Assembly (NCBI RefSeq): GCF_029854155.1
Contig: NZ_CP122958.1
Location: 1,102,001 to 1,166,000 of the forward strand
Length of the DNA stretch: 64,000 nt
From: Methanonatronarchaeum sp. AMET-Sl
GTDB taxonomy: Archaea > Halobacteriota > Methanonatronarchaeia > Methanonatronarchaeales > Methanonatronarchaeaceae
Direction of reading: 5' to 3'
The notes under the pieces were generated by a model. That model saw nothing but the letters and a program-made list of their open reading frames with translations, was not told where the DNA came from and made no database searches. Shown here in pieces: positions 51,636-63,929 of the stretch (position 1 is the first letter of the stretch; every line of letters starts with the position of its first letter). Position numbers and translations under genes: made by a program.

Positions 51636-52835
51636 TTAGTTTGAGTTTATGTCTGGGTCTTTTCGGTGTTTTTCCTGTATTTTGTCAGCCATTTCTTCGA
51701 TTAGTTTTAAGTCTTTTTGGTTAGGTTTTCCTTTAATTATTTTTGGTTCGATTAGCTCCAGTTTTAGACTGCTTATTGTGTCGGCGATTTGGTCAACTAT
51801 TTTTGTTCCCCAACCATACGAGCCTATTATTGATGCGTAGTTGGCTTTTGCTCCTAATCCATTGGCTAGATATGCTATATACAATGCTTTTGGGTGGGCT
51901 CCGCCTAAAACCGTTGAAGAACCAATGACTATTGTTCCTGAGTCCACGAGTTCCTTAGCTATATCTCCAATATCTGTTTTGGTTATGTGGTATGGTTTAG
52001 CTTCGATGTCTCTTTCTATTAATGCGTTTGTTAGGTGTTCAACCAAGATTTCTGTGCTTCCATGCATCGATACATAGGGTATCAATACCTTGTTTTTTAG
52101 TTTTTTCGAGGTCCATTCTTCGTAGTAATCTAAGATATTTTCGGGGTTTTCATGTAATGGGCCATGGCTTGGTGCTATTATTTCAATTTCGTTTTCAATT
52201 TCCTGGATTTTCTCTAGGTTTTTCCGTGCTCTTGAATTAAACGGCATCATTATTTCGGCATAATACCTTTTTGCAGAATCCTCTAACTCACATTCGTCGT
52301 TTAAAAATAGTTGGTCTGTTGCGTAGTGATGGCCCAGGAAGTCACATGTGAAAAGAACTTCTTCCTCTATAGCATGTGTGTATTGGGTGTCGGGCCAATG
52401 GACCCATGGTATTAATCCAAACTCTAGTTTTACTCCACCTAGATCTAGTTGGTCTCCATCATCTATGATCTTGAATTTAACATCTTCAAGCGTTAGGTGG
52501 TCGGTTAATATATCTCTGGCTTTCTGGTTGGTGACAATTTTACATTCAGGATACTTTTCGATTAATGTTGGTAGGGTTCCTGAATGGTCTTGTTCGCCAT
52601 GATTTACGATTACGTAATCTAGTTTTTCAATACCGGATTGTCTAAGGTTATCGAAAAGAGTTTCTTTTTTAGATGGATCAACTGTGTCGATTAATGCATT
52701 GGCGTTATCGCCTTTAACTAAATACGAGTTATAACTCGTTCCGTTTGGGAGTGGGATGAGTTCATCAAACAACCTACGGTCCCTATCAATAGCTCCAACC
52801 CAATCAATCCTACTTGATATTGATTTAACTGTCAT
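51636..52835 (-). CDS. fprA: Flavodiiron protein FprA (F420H2 oxidase)
   Basis: 399 aa. A metallo-beta-lactamase-like diiron domain ([15 protein letters not shown], with H-x-E-x-D-H ligands; [28 protein letters not shown]) plus a C-terminal flavodoxin domain ([22 protein letters not shown] and [15 protein letters not shown]). In methanogens it reduces O2 to water with F420H2. The rubredoxin gene directly upstream (9 bp) is a likely electron partner. Supports an oxygen-detoxification role with the peroxiredoxin at 3.4 kb. Confidence 0.94.
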   Translation of the reverse strand: MTVKSISSRIDWVGAIDRDRRLFDELIPLPNGTSYNSYLVKGDNANALIDTVDPSKKETLFDNLRQSGIEKLDYVIVNHGEQDHSGTLPTLIEKYPECKIVTNQKARDILTDHLTLEDVKFKIIDDGDQLDLGGVKLEFGLIPWVHWPDTQYTHAIEEEVLFTCDFLGHHYATDQLFLNDECELEDSAKRYYAEIMMPFNSRARKNLEKIQEIENEIEIIAPSHGPLHENPENILDYYEEWTSKKLKNKVLIPYVSMHGSTEILVEHLTNALIERDIEAKPYHITKTDIGDIAKELVDSGTIVIGSSTVLGGAHPKALYIAYLANGLGAKANYASIIGSYGWGTKIVDQIADTISSLKLELIEPKIIKGKPNQKDLKLIEEMADKIQEKHRKDPDINSN

Positions 52836-52844
52836 TTTAATACA

Positions 52845-53033
52845 TTACTCCATTTTTTCAAACATGTCTTTTCCAACACCACAGTCAGGACAAACCCAAT
52901 CTTCTGGAAGTTCCTCGAAAGGCGTGCCAGGTTCAACTCCACCTTCAGGATCACCCTCACTAGGGTCATATACATATTCACATACAGTACAGATATATTT
53001 AGACATTTTTTGTTCAGACATTTCAAGACACAT
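52845..53033 (-). CDS. Rubredoxin
   Basis: 53-62 aa iron protein; [44 protein letters not shown] holds both CxxC pairs of the Fe(Cys)4 site. Starts at 53033, 53021 or 53006 are all in frame; a TATAAT-like box near 53045 favours a start near 53021. Electron carrier for FprA downstream. Confidence 0.95.
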   Translation of the reverse strand: MCLEMSEQKMSKYICTVCEYVYDPSEGDPEGGVEPGTPFEELPEDWVCPDCGVGKDMFEKME

Positions 53034-53071
53034 TCCTTATTATATTGCTATCATTTATGCATTTTATCCTA

Positions 53072-53392
53072 AAGCAGGCCATAAAAACCCCTTCTCTTTA
53101 GTAAGGATGATAGAGCCCAATAGTAAAAATTAAAGGTTTTAACATACCTATAGGTATTTGACAGTTGTTTGAGTGGTATGCCTTTAAAACAAAAAACAAT
53201 CCCATTGGGTTTTAAGAATATATCTAGAACTTGAGACCGATATCTATAGGTTTTAGGTATATTTAGAAAACATGATAGGGAGTGAGGAAGGGTAGTGGTG
53301 TAATGGCAACAGCAGGGAGAATAAGAGTGTAATAAGACACTAAACTTCCTTAGAACCCCCACTATCTTTTAGGGCATGGAGGGTGTCATCAC
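53072..53392 (+). mobile_element. Composite element relic with left and right repeat ends (homologous to 63335-63778)
   Basis: Left end (53072-53125): AGGCCATAAAAACCCCTTCT then CTTTAGTAAGGATGATAGAG and CCCAATAGTAAA. Right end (53346-53392): CTTAGAACCCCCACTATCTT then TTAGGGCATGGAGGGTGTCA. Between them two blocks match the 63.3-63.8 kb element at the same spacing: GGTATTTnnnnGTTGTTTGA and GGTnTTAGGTATATTT then GATAnGGAnTnngG. No open reading frame spans it. An IS200/IS605-type, transposase-less relic is the most economical reading. Confidence 0.5.
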
Positions 53393-53448
53393 TAAGGTTA
53401 AAATAGTTGTAAAATAATCATTGTTCGGATTATTTGGTGATTGTCTTT

Positions 53449-54840
<1,392 letters not shown>

Positions 54841-54871
54841 AACAACATTAGAACAAAGAAAGAGTTGGTGT

Positions 54872-54911
54872 GCCGGGCATTATTGCCCGGCCAAAGAAAC
54901 ATTGTTTTTTT
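54872..54911 (+). terminator. Intrinsic terminator after the FAD oxidoreductase
   Basis: GCCGGGC-ATTATT-GCCCGGC hairpin followed by TTTTTTT. Confidence 0.85.
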
Positions 54912-54984
54912 GTTTTACGTGCTTTTTATTAACCTTTGTTAAATTAATGTTTACTAAAACGACTATAGTTGATTATTGATAAGT

Positions 54985-55077
54985 TCAAATTGCTATTAGG
55001 GCGACCAGTACAACGAGGAATGCTACCATGATCACAAAGGACACAATACCAGATTTCCTCATTTGTCTACTATTCAT
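54985..55077 (-). CDS. 30-residue single-pass membrane protein
   Basis: MNSRQMRKSGIVSFVIMVAF then LVVLVALIAI: a short basic head and one hydrophobic helix. A textbook Shine-Dalgarno (GAGGGGTGG) lies just before the ATG, and a TATA box (TAATATATAGG, plus-strand 55113-55123) is about 35-45 bp upstream of the ATG, the right range for a leadered mRNA. That combination makes a real gene likely despite the size. Function unknown; such proteins often associate with larger membrane complexes or secretion machinery. Confidence 0.65.
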   Translation of the reverse strand: MNSRQMRKSGIVSFVIMVAFLVVLVALIAI

Positions 55078-55401
55078 CCAAACCACCCCTCAAATAATAA
55101 TTTGTTTTACACCCTATATATTACTTAGCAATTAGAGGTGGAGAAACCGTTATTTTTAGTTTAAAGCGAGCAAAAAAGCCATTAGTTATTTAATTAAAAG
55201 ATATTTAATTAAAATAGATTTAGTTCTAGTTTTTTAGGTAGTTTTCTTTAATAAAAAAAATACTTGAATAGATTGAGTTTATTTTTTTCGTGATCTTTAT
55301 GTTTTTAACTTAAAATATAGTAGTTTTGGGTTTAGTTTGGATTTATTAGTTTTATTTTCTCTGTATTTTTTTTGTTTTTTGTTGTTTTGGTTGGGTTGGG
55401 T
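55078..55401. other. Intergenic region 5' of the 30-residue gene and 3' of scpB
   Basis: Holds the promoter of the small membrane gene near 55113-55123; the remainder is A+T-rich with no gene or repeat seen. Confidence 0.5.
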
Positions 55402-55923
55402 TTAGTCGAGGAAGTCTTCTAGTGTTACTGGGTCGAATTTTTCTGATAGGGCTTTTCTTACTTCTTCGGGTGTTGTTGCTTCTATTCCGAAGTATTCTGT
55501 GAATCCGTCTGTTGTTTGGAGTAGTTTTGTTCTTCCGTATGGTTTTGCGTTTAGGAATCCCATTTCTGTTAGTTTTTTTATGTGTTTGTATGCTTTGTTT
55601 CCTCTTATGTCGACGATTTCTGATTGGCTTACTGGTTGTTTGAATGCTATTACTGATAGGGTTCTTAGTACTGGTGTTGATATTTCGATTGGTGCTAGGT
55701 TCATTACTTCTTCTGAGTATTTGGGGTTTACTTGCATTACGTATTTTTTGTTTACTGCTTTGATTTCGAGTGCTGTGTCTCTTTCTTTGTATTTTTTTTT
55801 GAGTGTTTTTAGGTTTTTTTTGACTTTTTTGGTTGGTATTCCGGTTGTTTTGGAGATTTCTTTGGCGTTTAGAGGGTTTCCGGCTGTGAATAATGCTGCT
55901 TCGACTATTTTTTGGTTGTCCAT
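55402..55923 (-). CDS. scpB: Condensin subunit ScpB
   Basis: 173 aa winged-helix protein that bridges SMC heads through ScpA. Motifs: [22 protein letters not shown] (first winged helix) and the second WHD with [22 protein letters not shown], then [19 protein letters not shown]. 17 bp after scpA; last gene of the smc-scpA-scpB operon. Confidence 0.95.
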   Translation of the reverse strand: MDNQKIVEAALFTAGNPLNAKEISKTTGIPTKKVKKNLKTLKKKYKERDTALEIKAVNKKYVMQVNPKYSEEVMNLAPIEISTPVLRTLSVIAFKQPVSQSEIVDIRGNKAYKHIKKLTEMGFLNAKPYGRTKLLQTTDGFTEYFGIEATTPEEVRKALSEKFDPVTLEDFLD

Positions 55924-55940
55924 TGGTTTACACCATTTGT

Positions 55941-56724
<784 letters not shown>

Positions 56725-56735
<11 letters not shown>

Positions 56736-59700
56736 TTAGAACCACCCCTGTTGCTTCGGAGATGCCGTTTTCTTGCATTGTTATTCCGATTGTTTGGTTT
56801 GAGGATTCGATTGTTGGTTTTCGGAGTGATACAACTATGAATTGGGCTTTGTTTGATAGTCTTTCTATCATTTTGGCTACTCTTTCGACATTTGCTCCAT
56901 CTAAGAACATGTCTATTTCGTCGAAGGCGTAGAATGGAGCGGGATCGTATCTCTGGATGGCGAATATAAATGAAAGAGCTGTTAGGCTTTTTTCTCCTCC
57001 GGACATGGCGTCAAGTCTTCGAACTGTTTTTCCTTCAGGTATTGCTTCTATTGTGAGGCCGCCATCGAATGGGGAGTCGGGTTCTTCGAGGATTAGTTCG
57101 GCTTCTCCTCCTGGTGATAGTTGGCTGAAGACTTCTTGGAAGTTTTTGTTTATTTCATTGAATGTTTTCATGAAGACTTCGGTTTTTCTTTTGTCGTAGG
57201 CCTCTATTCTATCTATTATTCCTTCTCTTTCTTCTGTAAGTGTGTTGATTTTTTCTTCTAGGTTTTCTTTTCTTTCTTTGACTTCTTCGTATTCTTCGAT
57301 TGCTTTCATGTTGACAGGCTCTAGTTTCTCCATTTCGTTTTCTGTTTCATCGATTTCTGTTTCTATTTCTTTTGGGCTGGGTAGGTCTTTTTCTATTTCG
57401 AAGTCTTCTAGTTCTTCTTGAACTTCTTCTATTTTTTGTTTTTTTGTTTTTCTTTCTTCTTTTAGTTGCTTTATCTTTGATTCGATTTGTTCTAGGTTTT
57501 TTTGAGTAGCTGATTCTTTTTTTTCGAGTCCACTTAGTTTTTCTAATAGTTCGTCTCTCTGGCTACGTAGTTCTTTTAGTTTTTTGTTTATTTCTCTGTC
57601 TTGTTGTTCTTTTTTGTCTAATCTGTTCTCTAGTTCTTTTATTTCTTGTTTTTTGTCTTCTATGTCTTTATTTAGTTGTTGTTCTTTTTGTTTGAGTTCT
57701 TTTTTCTTTTCTTTTTGTTCTTCTATGTTTCTTTCTGCATATTCTATTTCAAGTTCCTTTTGATTGAGTTTATTTTCAACGTTACCAATTACTTCTCGGA
57801 GACGTTCTATTTCTTCTTTTATTCTATCGATTTCATCCATGTATTTAGGTATTTCTGTGTTTTCTACTCTTTCTTCAAGTTCTTGTATGTTCTGTTTTTT
57901 CTCTTGTATGGTTTTGTCTAGTTTGTTGATTTTTTCTTCAAGTTCCTTGATCTCTGATTGTTGTTCTTTTTTCTCGTTAACCACTTTTTGTTTCTTCTGT
58001 TGTTTTCGTTCTATTTCTTCACTGTATTTCTTTATATCGCTTTGGTTGGTGTCAAGTTTATTCTGTAGTTCCTCGATTTTTCTGTTTTTTTCTTTTATTT
58101 TGTTGTTAACTCTGGATAGGCCTTCATCGAGGTTTTGGATTTCTTTTTGTTTTTTGTCGATTTTTTTCTCGATTTTTTTGATCTCTTTTTTCAGGTTTTT
58201 TACAGCTTTTTCGTCATCTACGGTGAATTTGAATCTTGATTTCTTTTTTGAGCCACCTGACATAGCTCCTCCTGGGTCTACGAGGTCGCCTTCCAGGGTG
58301 ACCATTCGCACGCCCCCCATTTTTTGTCTTGCTGCTTCTAGGTCTTTCATGATAACTGTATCTCTAAATACGTACCAGAAGGCTGGCTTGAATTTTTCGT
58401 TAAAATCGATGAGGTTTATTGCGAGATCTACAGAGCCGGGGGAGTTTAAAGCTTCTTTTGCTCTGCTTCTTGGAGGCCTGTATTTAATTTTGTTTATCGG
58501 TAGGAATGTTGCTCGTCCAAGGTTGTTTCTTTTTAGGTATTTTATACAGTTTTCTGCGTCTTGGTCTGTTTCAACTACGATTGATTGCATTCGTCCTCCT
58601 GCGGCTATTTCTAGTGCTGTTGAGTATTTTTCTTGTACTTTACCTAACTCGGATATTGTTCCATACACTCCGTTTAATACACCGTTGGTTTTTGCTTTTA
58701 GTATTTCTCGGACGGGTCTTGAGTAACGATTATCGATTTCTTCAGCTGCCTGCATTTTTGCTTCTGCTTTTGCGAGTTTTGTCTGTTTATTTCTTTGTTT
58801 TTTTTCAAGGTCTTTTAGTTCTCTTTTTTTGTAGAGTTTGTCTCTTTCTAACTCGCTTTTAGAGTCTTCTATTTTTTTCTTTGATTCGATTAGGTTGGAT
58901 AGTTTTTTTTCTATCTCTGGTTCTTGTTTTTTTAGTTCTTTTTTCTTTTCCTTGAATTCAGTTATCCGTTTTTCAATTTCGTTAATTTCATCTTCTTTTC
59001 GTCTTAATGAATCTAGAACTCTGTCTTTTTGTTTAAAAAGCCTGTTTTTGTTGTTTCTTTTTTCTTCTAATTCTTTTTTTAAGTCTGAGACTTTTTCTTT
59101 AACTTTGAATGACTCGTCATCGATTTCCTCAATTTTGTTTTTAAACTCATTTTTTTCTTGTTTTAGGTTTTCAATTTCGTTTTCGATGTTAGATTTCTGG
59201 ACCGTTAGTTTTTCTTTTTCTTCCTTAAGAGATTCTATTTTTTCGTTAAGGGAGCTTTTTTTTGTATATATCTTTTTTTTCTCTTCTCTTACTTCTTTGA
59301 TTGATTCCTCCATCATCGATATAGAGTCATGTCCTCTAGAGATTTCTCCTTTGATTTCTTCTATCTCTCTTTTTATCTCTATCTGTTCTTCCTCACCTTT
59401 CTGAGATATTTCTTTGTTAAGTTCTTCCAGTTGTTCGTTTAGCTCTCCAATCTGTTTTTTTAAATCAACGAGTTTTGAGGCATACTCATCTTTTTCTTTT
59501 TCTTTGTTATCAAGAACTTTTTCAATTCGTTGTATATCCTTCTCAATTTTATCTTTCATTGATGCGATTAAATAGAGATCCAGTTCTTTTTTACGGTCAC
59601 GAAGATTCTTATATCGAAGTGCGTCTTTTCTTTCATCTTTTACTTCATTAAGCCGGTCTTTAATTTCACTTAATATTATTTCTACTCTATCAATCTCTTG

Positions 59701-60261
59701 TTTAACTGTATCAAGTTCTTCAAAAGCTTTTTCCTTTTTTTTCTCAAACTCTGAAACTCCAGCAATTTCATCTATAATTCTACGTCTCTCGGTACTCCCA
59801 ACATCGGTAATTCTAGTCACATCACCCTGCATAACAATATTGTATCCTTCTTCCGAGATACCAGCTTCAGATATAAATTCATGTATCTCAGTAAGCGTCA
59901 CCGAATTTCCATTTAAATAATAATAACTGTAATAACCTTTCTCAGTTCTCTTAACCTTCCTTTTAATCGAAACAATCTCATCTGAAGTAGGTAATGCACC
60001 ATCACTGTTATCAAGTTTAAGAGTTACTTCAGCGAAATTAGGGTTCTCACCATTATCTCCCTGAAATATAAGGTCGGTTAAGTTATCAGCACGCAAATCC
60101 TTTGTCGTAGATGTACCTAAGACGAAACAAAACGCATCAATTATATTAGATTTACCAGACCCATTAGGCCCGGATATCGCGTTAAAGCCATCTGAAAACG
60201 GTATCTTAGTCTTCCTTCCAAACGACTTAAAGTTATTGAGAATGACCTCCTCTACCTTCAA
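56725..60261 (-). CDS. smc: Chromosome segregation ATPase SMC
   Basis: 1178 aa, normal SMC length. Order: N-terminal ATPase half with Walker A GPNGSGKSNIIDAFCFVLG; coiled coil (about 165-500) of heptads rich in E, K and Q; hinge around NGVLNGVYGTISELGKVQ and GGRMQSIVVETD, with PGGAMSGGSKKKSRF; return coiled coil (about 680-1010); and C-terminal half with signature LDAMSGGEKSLTALSF and Walker B FYAFDEIDMFLDGANV. Forms condensin with ScpA and ScpB. Preceded by an acidic coiled-coil gene 16 bp upstream. Confidence 0.97.
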
Positions 60262-60276
60262 AAAAATCCCTCAACG

Positions 60277-60777
60277 CTAGTCGATGATAATTATATCATC
60301 ATTCTCTAACTCACCGTTTCCATCCTCTTCATCAACAGACTCTTCAATAACACCTGTTTCTGGTTTTGCTTTAGATTCTTCAACCGAACTATCTTCAAAG
60401 TCTCCACCAGCAGGCCCTTGGAAAACAACACAATCTTCTTCATCTTTCTTCACCGCGTCATTACTACCATCACCATCTCTATGACTATCGGTTGAACAAT
60501 CAATTATGCCTTCTCCCGAACTTGAGTTAGATCTAACTTCACTTACAGAACTATTGGACTCAATCTCTTGTTTTAAAACATAGTTCTCTTCTTCAAGCTC
60601 CTCAATTTCTTGTTTTCTCCTTTCAAGACGGCTCTTTAAAATAGCTATTTTCTTCTCCAGCCTACCAATTAAATCTTCACTAAAATCTCCATTATCTCCA
60701 GAAGAATCAAAAATCTCGTTCATACCATCCCCTCCATCACTAACTATCGTCGAAGAACTTATATCTTTTATGGTCAA
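60277..60777 (-). CDS. Acidic coiled-coil protein upstream of smc, unknown
   Basis: 166 aa. A coiled coil at about residues 36-76 (LIGRLEKKIAILKSRLERRK and QEIEELEEENYVLKQEIES) is flanked by Ser/Asp/Glu-rich disordered regions (SNSSSGEGIIDCSTDSHRDG; DEEDGNGELENDDIIIID). No named domain recognised. It is 16 bp before smc in the same direction, so it is co-transcribed with smc-scpA-scpB. Possible accessory condensin factor; that is inference from position only. It has the bulk acidity common in halophilic-leaning proteins. Confidence 0.7.
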   Translation of the reverse strand: MTIKDISSSTIVSDGGDGMNEIFDSSGDNGDFSEDLIGRLEKKIAILKSRLERRKQEIEELEEENYVLKQEIESNSSVSEVRSNSSSGEGIIDCSTDSHRDGDGSNDAVKKDEEDCVVFQGPAGGDFEDSSVEESKAKPETGVIEESVDEEDGNGELENDDIIIID

Positions 60778-60839
60778 TTACCTCAACTTTTCCTTTAGTA
60801 AGAGACTCCACACAAATTCACACTTTTTTTTATCTTAAA

Positions 60840-60890
60840 CCAGGCCATAAAACCCTCTTCTCTTTAGGGAAAAGGATAGTTCACCTCACA
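60840..60890 (+). repeat. Dispersed hairpin repeat, left-end type (copy R12)
   Basis: CAGGCCATAAAACCCTCTTC then TCTTTAGGGAAAAGGATAGT and TCACCTCACAG; matches the left end of the 53.1 kb element. Confidence 0.65.
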
Positions 60891-60980
60891 GTATAAAAAC
60901 TATAGATAGAAAAACAGTGAAGTATCCTCCGAATCCTAATAGACATTACTGGTAATTATCTAAAACTCAAAAACTTCTGT

Positions 60981-61041
60981 GTGACAACACCCTCTCCCTA
61001 AAGAGGACGGGACTTACTGCTCTCTCAAACTATCACTCTCT
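60981..61041 (-). repeat. Dispersed hairpin repeat, long right-end type (copy R13)
   Basis: Minus strand: GAGAGTGATAGTTTGAGAGA then GCAGTAAGTCCCGTCCTCTT and TAGGGAGAGGGTGTTGTCAC. R12 and R13 face each other, about 90 bp apart. Confidence 0.75.
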
Positions 61042-61083
61042 ATTAAAAAATCCGGGAAAGTGGTTTCTTAGGGGGTAAAGAGG

Positions 61084-61281
61084 TTATATTTCGCATTCTG
61101 GACATTCTTCCGCTTCTTCTCTCAACTTCTTACCACAGTTTGTACAGTATGGAACTATTATCCCAGTACTCTTTTTTACTTGTTTTTCATTTTCAATGGT
61201 TTTTTTTGAACCACATTCTGGACATTCTTCCGCTTCTTCTTTCAACTTTCTACCACATTTCTTACAGTATGGAACAATCAT
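61084..61281 (-). CDS. Duplicated zinc-ribbon protein
   Basis: 65 aa from ATG 61281, set by GGAGGT eight bases upstream. Two internal repeats of about 28 residues: MIVPYCKKCGRKLKEEAEEC then PECGS, and IVPYCTNCGKKLREEAEECP then ECEI. Each repeat has two CxxC pairs, a double zinc ribbon. The repeats are near-identical also in DNA, pointing to a recent tandem duplication. Function unknown; such ribbons often serve as protein-binding adaptors. Confidence 0.75.
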   Translation of the reverse strand: MIVPYCKKCGRKLKEEAEECPECGSKKTIENEKQVKKSTGIIVPYCTNCGKKLREEAEECPECEI

Positions 61282-61383
61282 TATTTGACCTCCTAAACCC
61301 AAAGATGGGTTTAAGTGGGCTTAACTTCCATCAACCTTAATAGAAAATTGGAACAACAATTTATTTAAGGTTTGCCTTAAAAT

Positions 61384-61426
61384 AGGCATTAAGACCCTTA
61401 CTCTTTAGAGAGAGGAGCGTTTTACC
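61384..61426 (+). repeat. Dispersed hairpin repeat, short type (copy R14)
   Basis: AGGCATTAAGACCCTTACTC then TTTAGAGAGAGGAGCGTTTTACC. Its terminal TTA is the TAA stop codon of cysS. Confidence 0.6.
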
Positions 61427-62849
61427 TTTTAATTTCCCATGTAGGTTTTTCTCGATCTTCAATTGATACTCCGGCTTTCTCCAGTTTGTCCCTAATTTTA
61501 TCAGCCATTTCGTACTCTCCTTTTTCTCTCAATTCTTCTCGGAGTTCCAGTATTTCATCTAGAATTTCCCCAACCACTTCTTTATTGAAGTCTTCTTCAA
61601 ACAGGTTCTCTGGTAAAATACCAAAGATATTAAGTATCTCTTCTAGTTTTTCGATAACATAACGAGGGTCACCTGCTTCATATTGGCCTTCATCAAGTTT
61701 CCTATTTGCCTCTTTGATAAATTGAAAAACTTTAGACAATGCTTCGGGAGAGTTAAAGTCTTTATCCATTTTTGTTTCAAATTCAACAATAAGATTGTCA
61801 ACTAAGTCAGATAACTCTCCCTTCGCTCCATCGCTTTCTAACCTATTGAGTCGGTCATAAAAATTCAAAATCTTATCTAATTGTTTCTCTGCCTCCTCAA
61901 TTTTATCCACAGTATAATCAACTGGAGACCTATAATGAGAACTTAATATCCAAAGCCTCAGCACCTCTGGATCATGTTTATCCAAAGCCTCCCTTACTGT
62001 AATAAAGTTCCCTTTACTCTTCGACATCTTCTCACCACCAACATTAAGCAAGCCAGTATGAACCCAATATCTAACCGGGTCAGTTCCACACAACGCTTTA
62101 CCTTGAGCTATTTCATTTTCATGATGAGGAAAACCCAACTCAATTGCTCCACCATGAATATCGAATTTCTCACCTAGATACTTCGTCGACATAACGGTAC
62201 ATTCAATATGCCATCCAGGAAATCCCTCTCCCCAAGGAGAAGGCCAACTCATCAATTGATCTTCATCTGCTTTTTTCCATAAAGCAAAATCCCTGGGATC
62301 CTTTTTCTCACCTGATGCACCAACCCTACCGGACTCTTCTAAATCATCAAACACAATGTTTGAAAGCTCTCCATACTCATCAAGTTTAGAAACATCGAAA
62401 TAAACAGAACCATTAGATTCATAAGCAAAACCCTTATCAACCAAGTCCTTAACCGCCTCAATCATATCGATTAAATGGCCAGTAGCACGAGGCATTATAT
62501 CAGGCCGCTTAATCTTAAGTTCATCAACATCCCTTAAATGCTTCCTCATATAATATTCAACAATCTCCATAGGATGGCTCCGTTCACTCTTCGCCCTCTT
62601 TTCAACCTTATCTTCACCTTCATCTGTTAGATGACCCACATCTGTAATGTTCTGAATATACTTTACATCAAAACCTTTCCACTCAAAATAACGAACCATC
62701 ATATCATACGCTACATAAGTCCTCGCATGCCCAAGATGAATATAATCATAATCTGTAGTCCCACAAACATATAAACCAACCTTCCCCTCTTCCAACGGCT
62801 CAAAATCCTCTAACTCACCAGACAGAGTATTATAAACTTGAATCGTCAT
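61422..62849 (-). CDS. cysS: Cysteinyl-tRNA synthetase
   Basis: 475 aa class I synthetase from ATG 62849. Signatures: YVCGTTDYDYIHLGHARTYV (HIGH-type, with zinc Cys), KWADEDQ-like DFALWKKADEDQLMSWPSPWGEGFPGWHIECTVMST (zinc Cys/His), and KMSKSKGNFITV (KMSKS). Its presence means tRNA-Cys can be charged directly without needing the SepRS/SepCysS route. The stop is supplied by repeat R14. Confidence 0.96.
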   Translation of the reverse strand: MTIQVYNTLSGELEDFEPLEEGKVGLYVCGTTDYDYIHLGHARTYVAYDMMVRYFEWKGFDVKYIQNITDVGHLTDEGEDKVEKRAKSERSHPMEIVEYYMRKHLRDVDELKIKRPDIMPRATGHLIDMIEAVKDLVDKGFAYESNGSVYFDVSKLDEYGELSNIVFDDLEESGRVGASGEKKDPRDFALWKKADEDQLMSWPSPWGEGFPGWHIECTVMSTKYLGEKFDIHGGAIELGFPHHENEIAQGKALCGTDPVRYWVHTGLLNVGGEKMSKSKGNFITVREALDKHDPEVLRLWILSSHYRSPVDYTVDKIEEAEKQLDKILNFYDRLNRLESDGAKGELSDLVDNLIVEFETKMDKDFNSPEALSKVFQFIKEANRKLDEGQYEAGDPRYVIEKLEEILNIFGILPENLFEEDFNKEVVGEILDEILELREELREKGEYEMADKIRDKLEKAGVSIEDREKPTWEIKR

Positions 62850-63225
<376 letters not shown>

Positions 63226-63334
63226 AGCTACCTTACCCTATTTTTTAGATGAATAAATTCTCTAAAGAAAAAACCTGTTTACTCCTTTTTTCTATAAAAA
63301 TACAATTCATTATTCAATAGCTTTTCAAATTTAA

Positions 63335-63778
63335 ATCAAGCCATAAAACCACCTTCACCAACAGATTGCAATGGAGAATACCTAGGGGATAGACTCCGAA
63401 ACAATTAATAAAGAGCTAAGGGCCCAGATACCAATTATTAAATCCCCTGAACATTGGTATTTAGTGGTTGTTTGAGGGGTCTGCTTTAACAGAAAACTGG
63501 TTCTATTGATTTCAAAGAACTATCACTATTTTGAATTGATATGGACTGGTGTTAGGTATATTTTAAAACCACGATAAGGAATAGGAAAAACGTAGTACCT
63601 GTGAGCAAAAAGGGCTATCGAAGAGAAATAGAGTACATAGTAAATACACTATATCACCCTGAAGTTAACTATCCAGTATTGATTTATTGATTGAAGATAT
63701 GGTTCGTGGAAAGCAAATACCTCTTGAACAGGATAAAGCCCCCTAAATAAACTCCTCTTCACAGAGAGGGTCTCTTTA
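63335..63778 (+). mobile_element. Composite element relic (homologous to 53072-53392)
   Basis: Left side AAGCCATAAAACCACCTTCA; right side ATAAAGCCCCCTAAATAAAC then TCCTCTTCACAGAGAGGG. In between, GGTATTTAGTGGTTGTTTGA (63457 on) and GGTGTTAGGTATATTTT (63548 on) match blocks of the 53.1 kb element, spaced 91 bp here versus 98 bp there. The codon stretch IDLLIEDMVRGKQIPLEQDK near the right end resembles the tail of IS605-type OrfB proteins, as best I can recall. Degenerate elsewhere. Confidence 0.45.
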
Positions 63779-63806
63779 GATATTTGTGGTTTGATTTTTT
63801 TTATTT

Positions 63807-63929
63807 TTATTTGAATTTTTTATCTTCGTCTCTGAGTTTTATTGTGTTTCCGCAGTTTGGGCATTCTATTGTTTTGTTGTTGGCTTGGTATGTTATTGAG
63901 TATCCACATTTTGGGCATTCTTTTATTAT
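63807..63929 (-). CDS. 40-residue zinc-ribbon protein, start codon unclear
   Basis: IIKECPKCGYSITYQANNKT then IECPNCGNTIKLRDEDKKFK. Two CxxC pairs form a minimal zinc ribbon of the transcription-factor type. The frame is closed by a TAG at 63943-63941 and contains no ATG, GTG or TTG before the cysteines; ATA at 63929, eight bases after AGGAGG, is the best-placed candidate. Strong SD and clean ribbon favour a real gene, but the start needs proof. Ends in an A-rich tract. Confidence 0.55.
   Translation of the reverse strand: MIKECPKCGYSITYQANNKTIECPNCGNTIKLRDEDKKFK

Noticed and set aside
57764..58726. 320-residue open frame on the plus strand
   Set aside because: It lies wholly inside smc in the opposite direction, is Ser/Phe-rich as expected from antisense of Glu/Lys codons, and has no ribosome-binding site.
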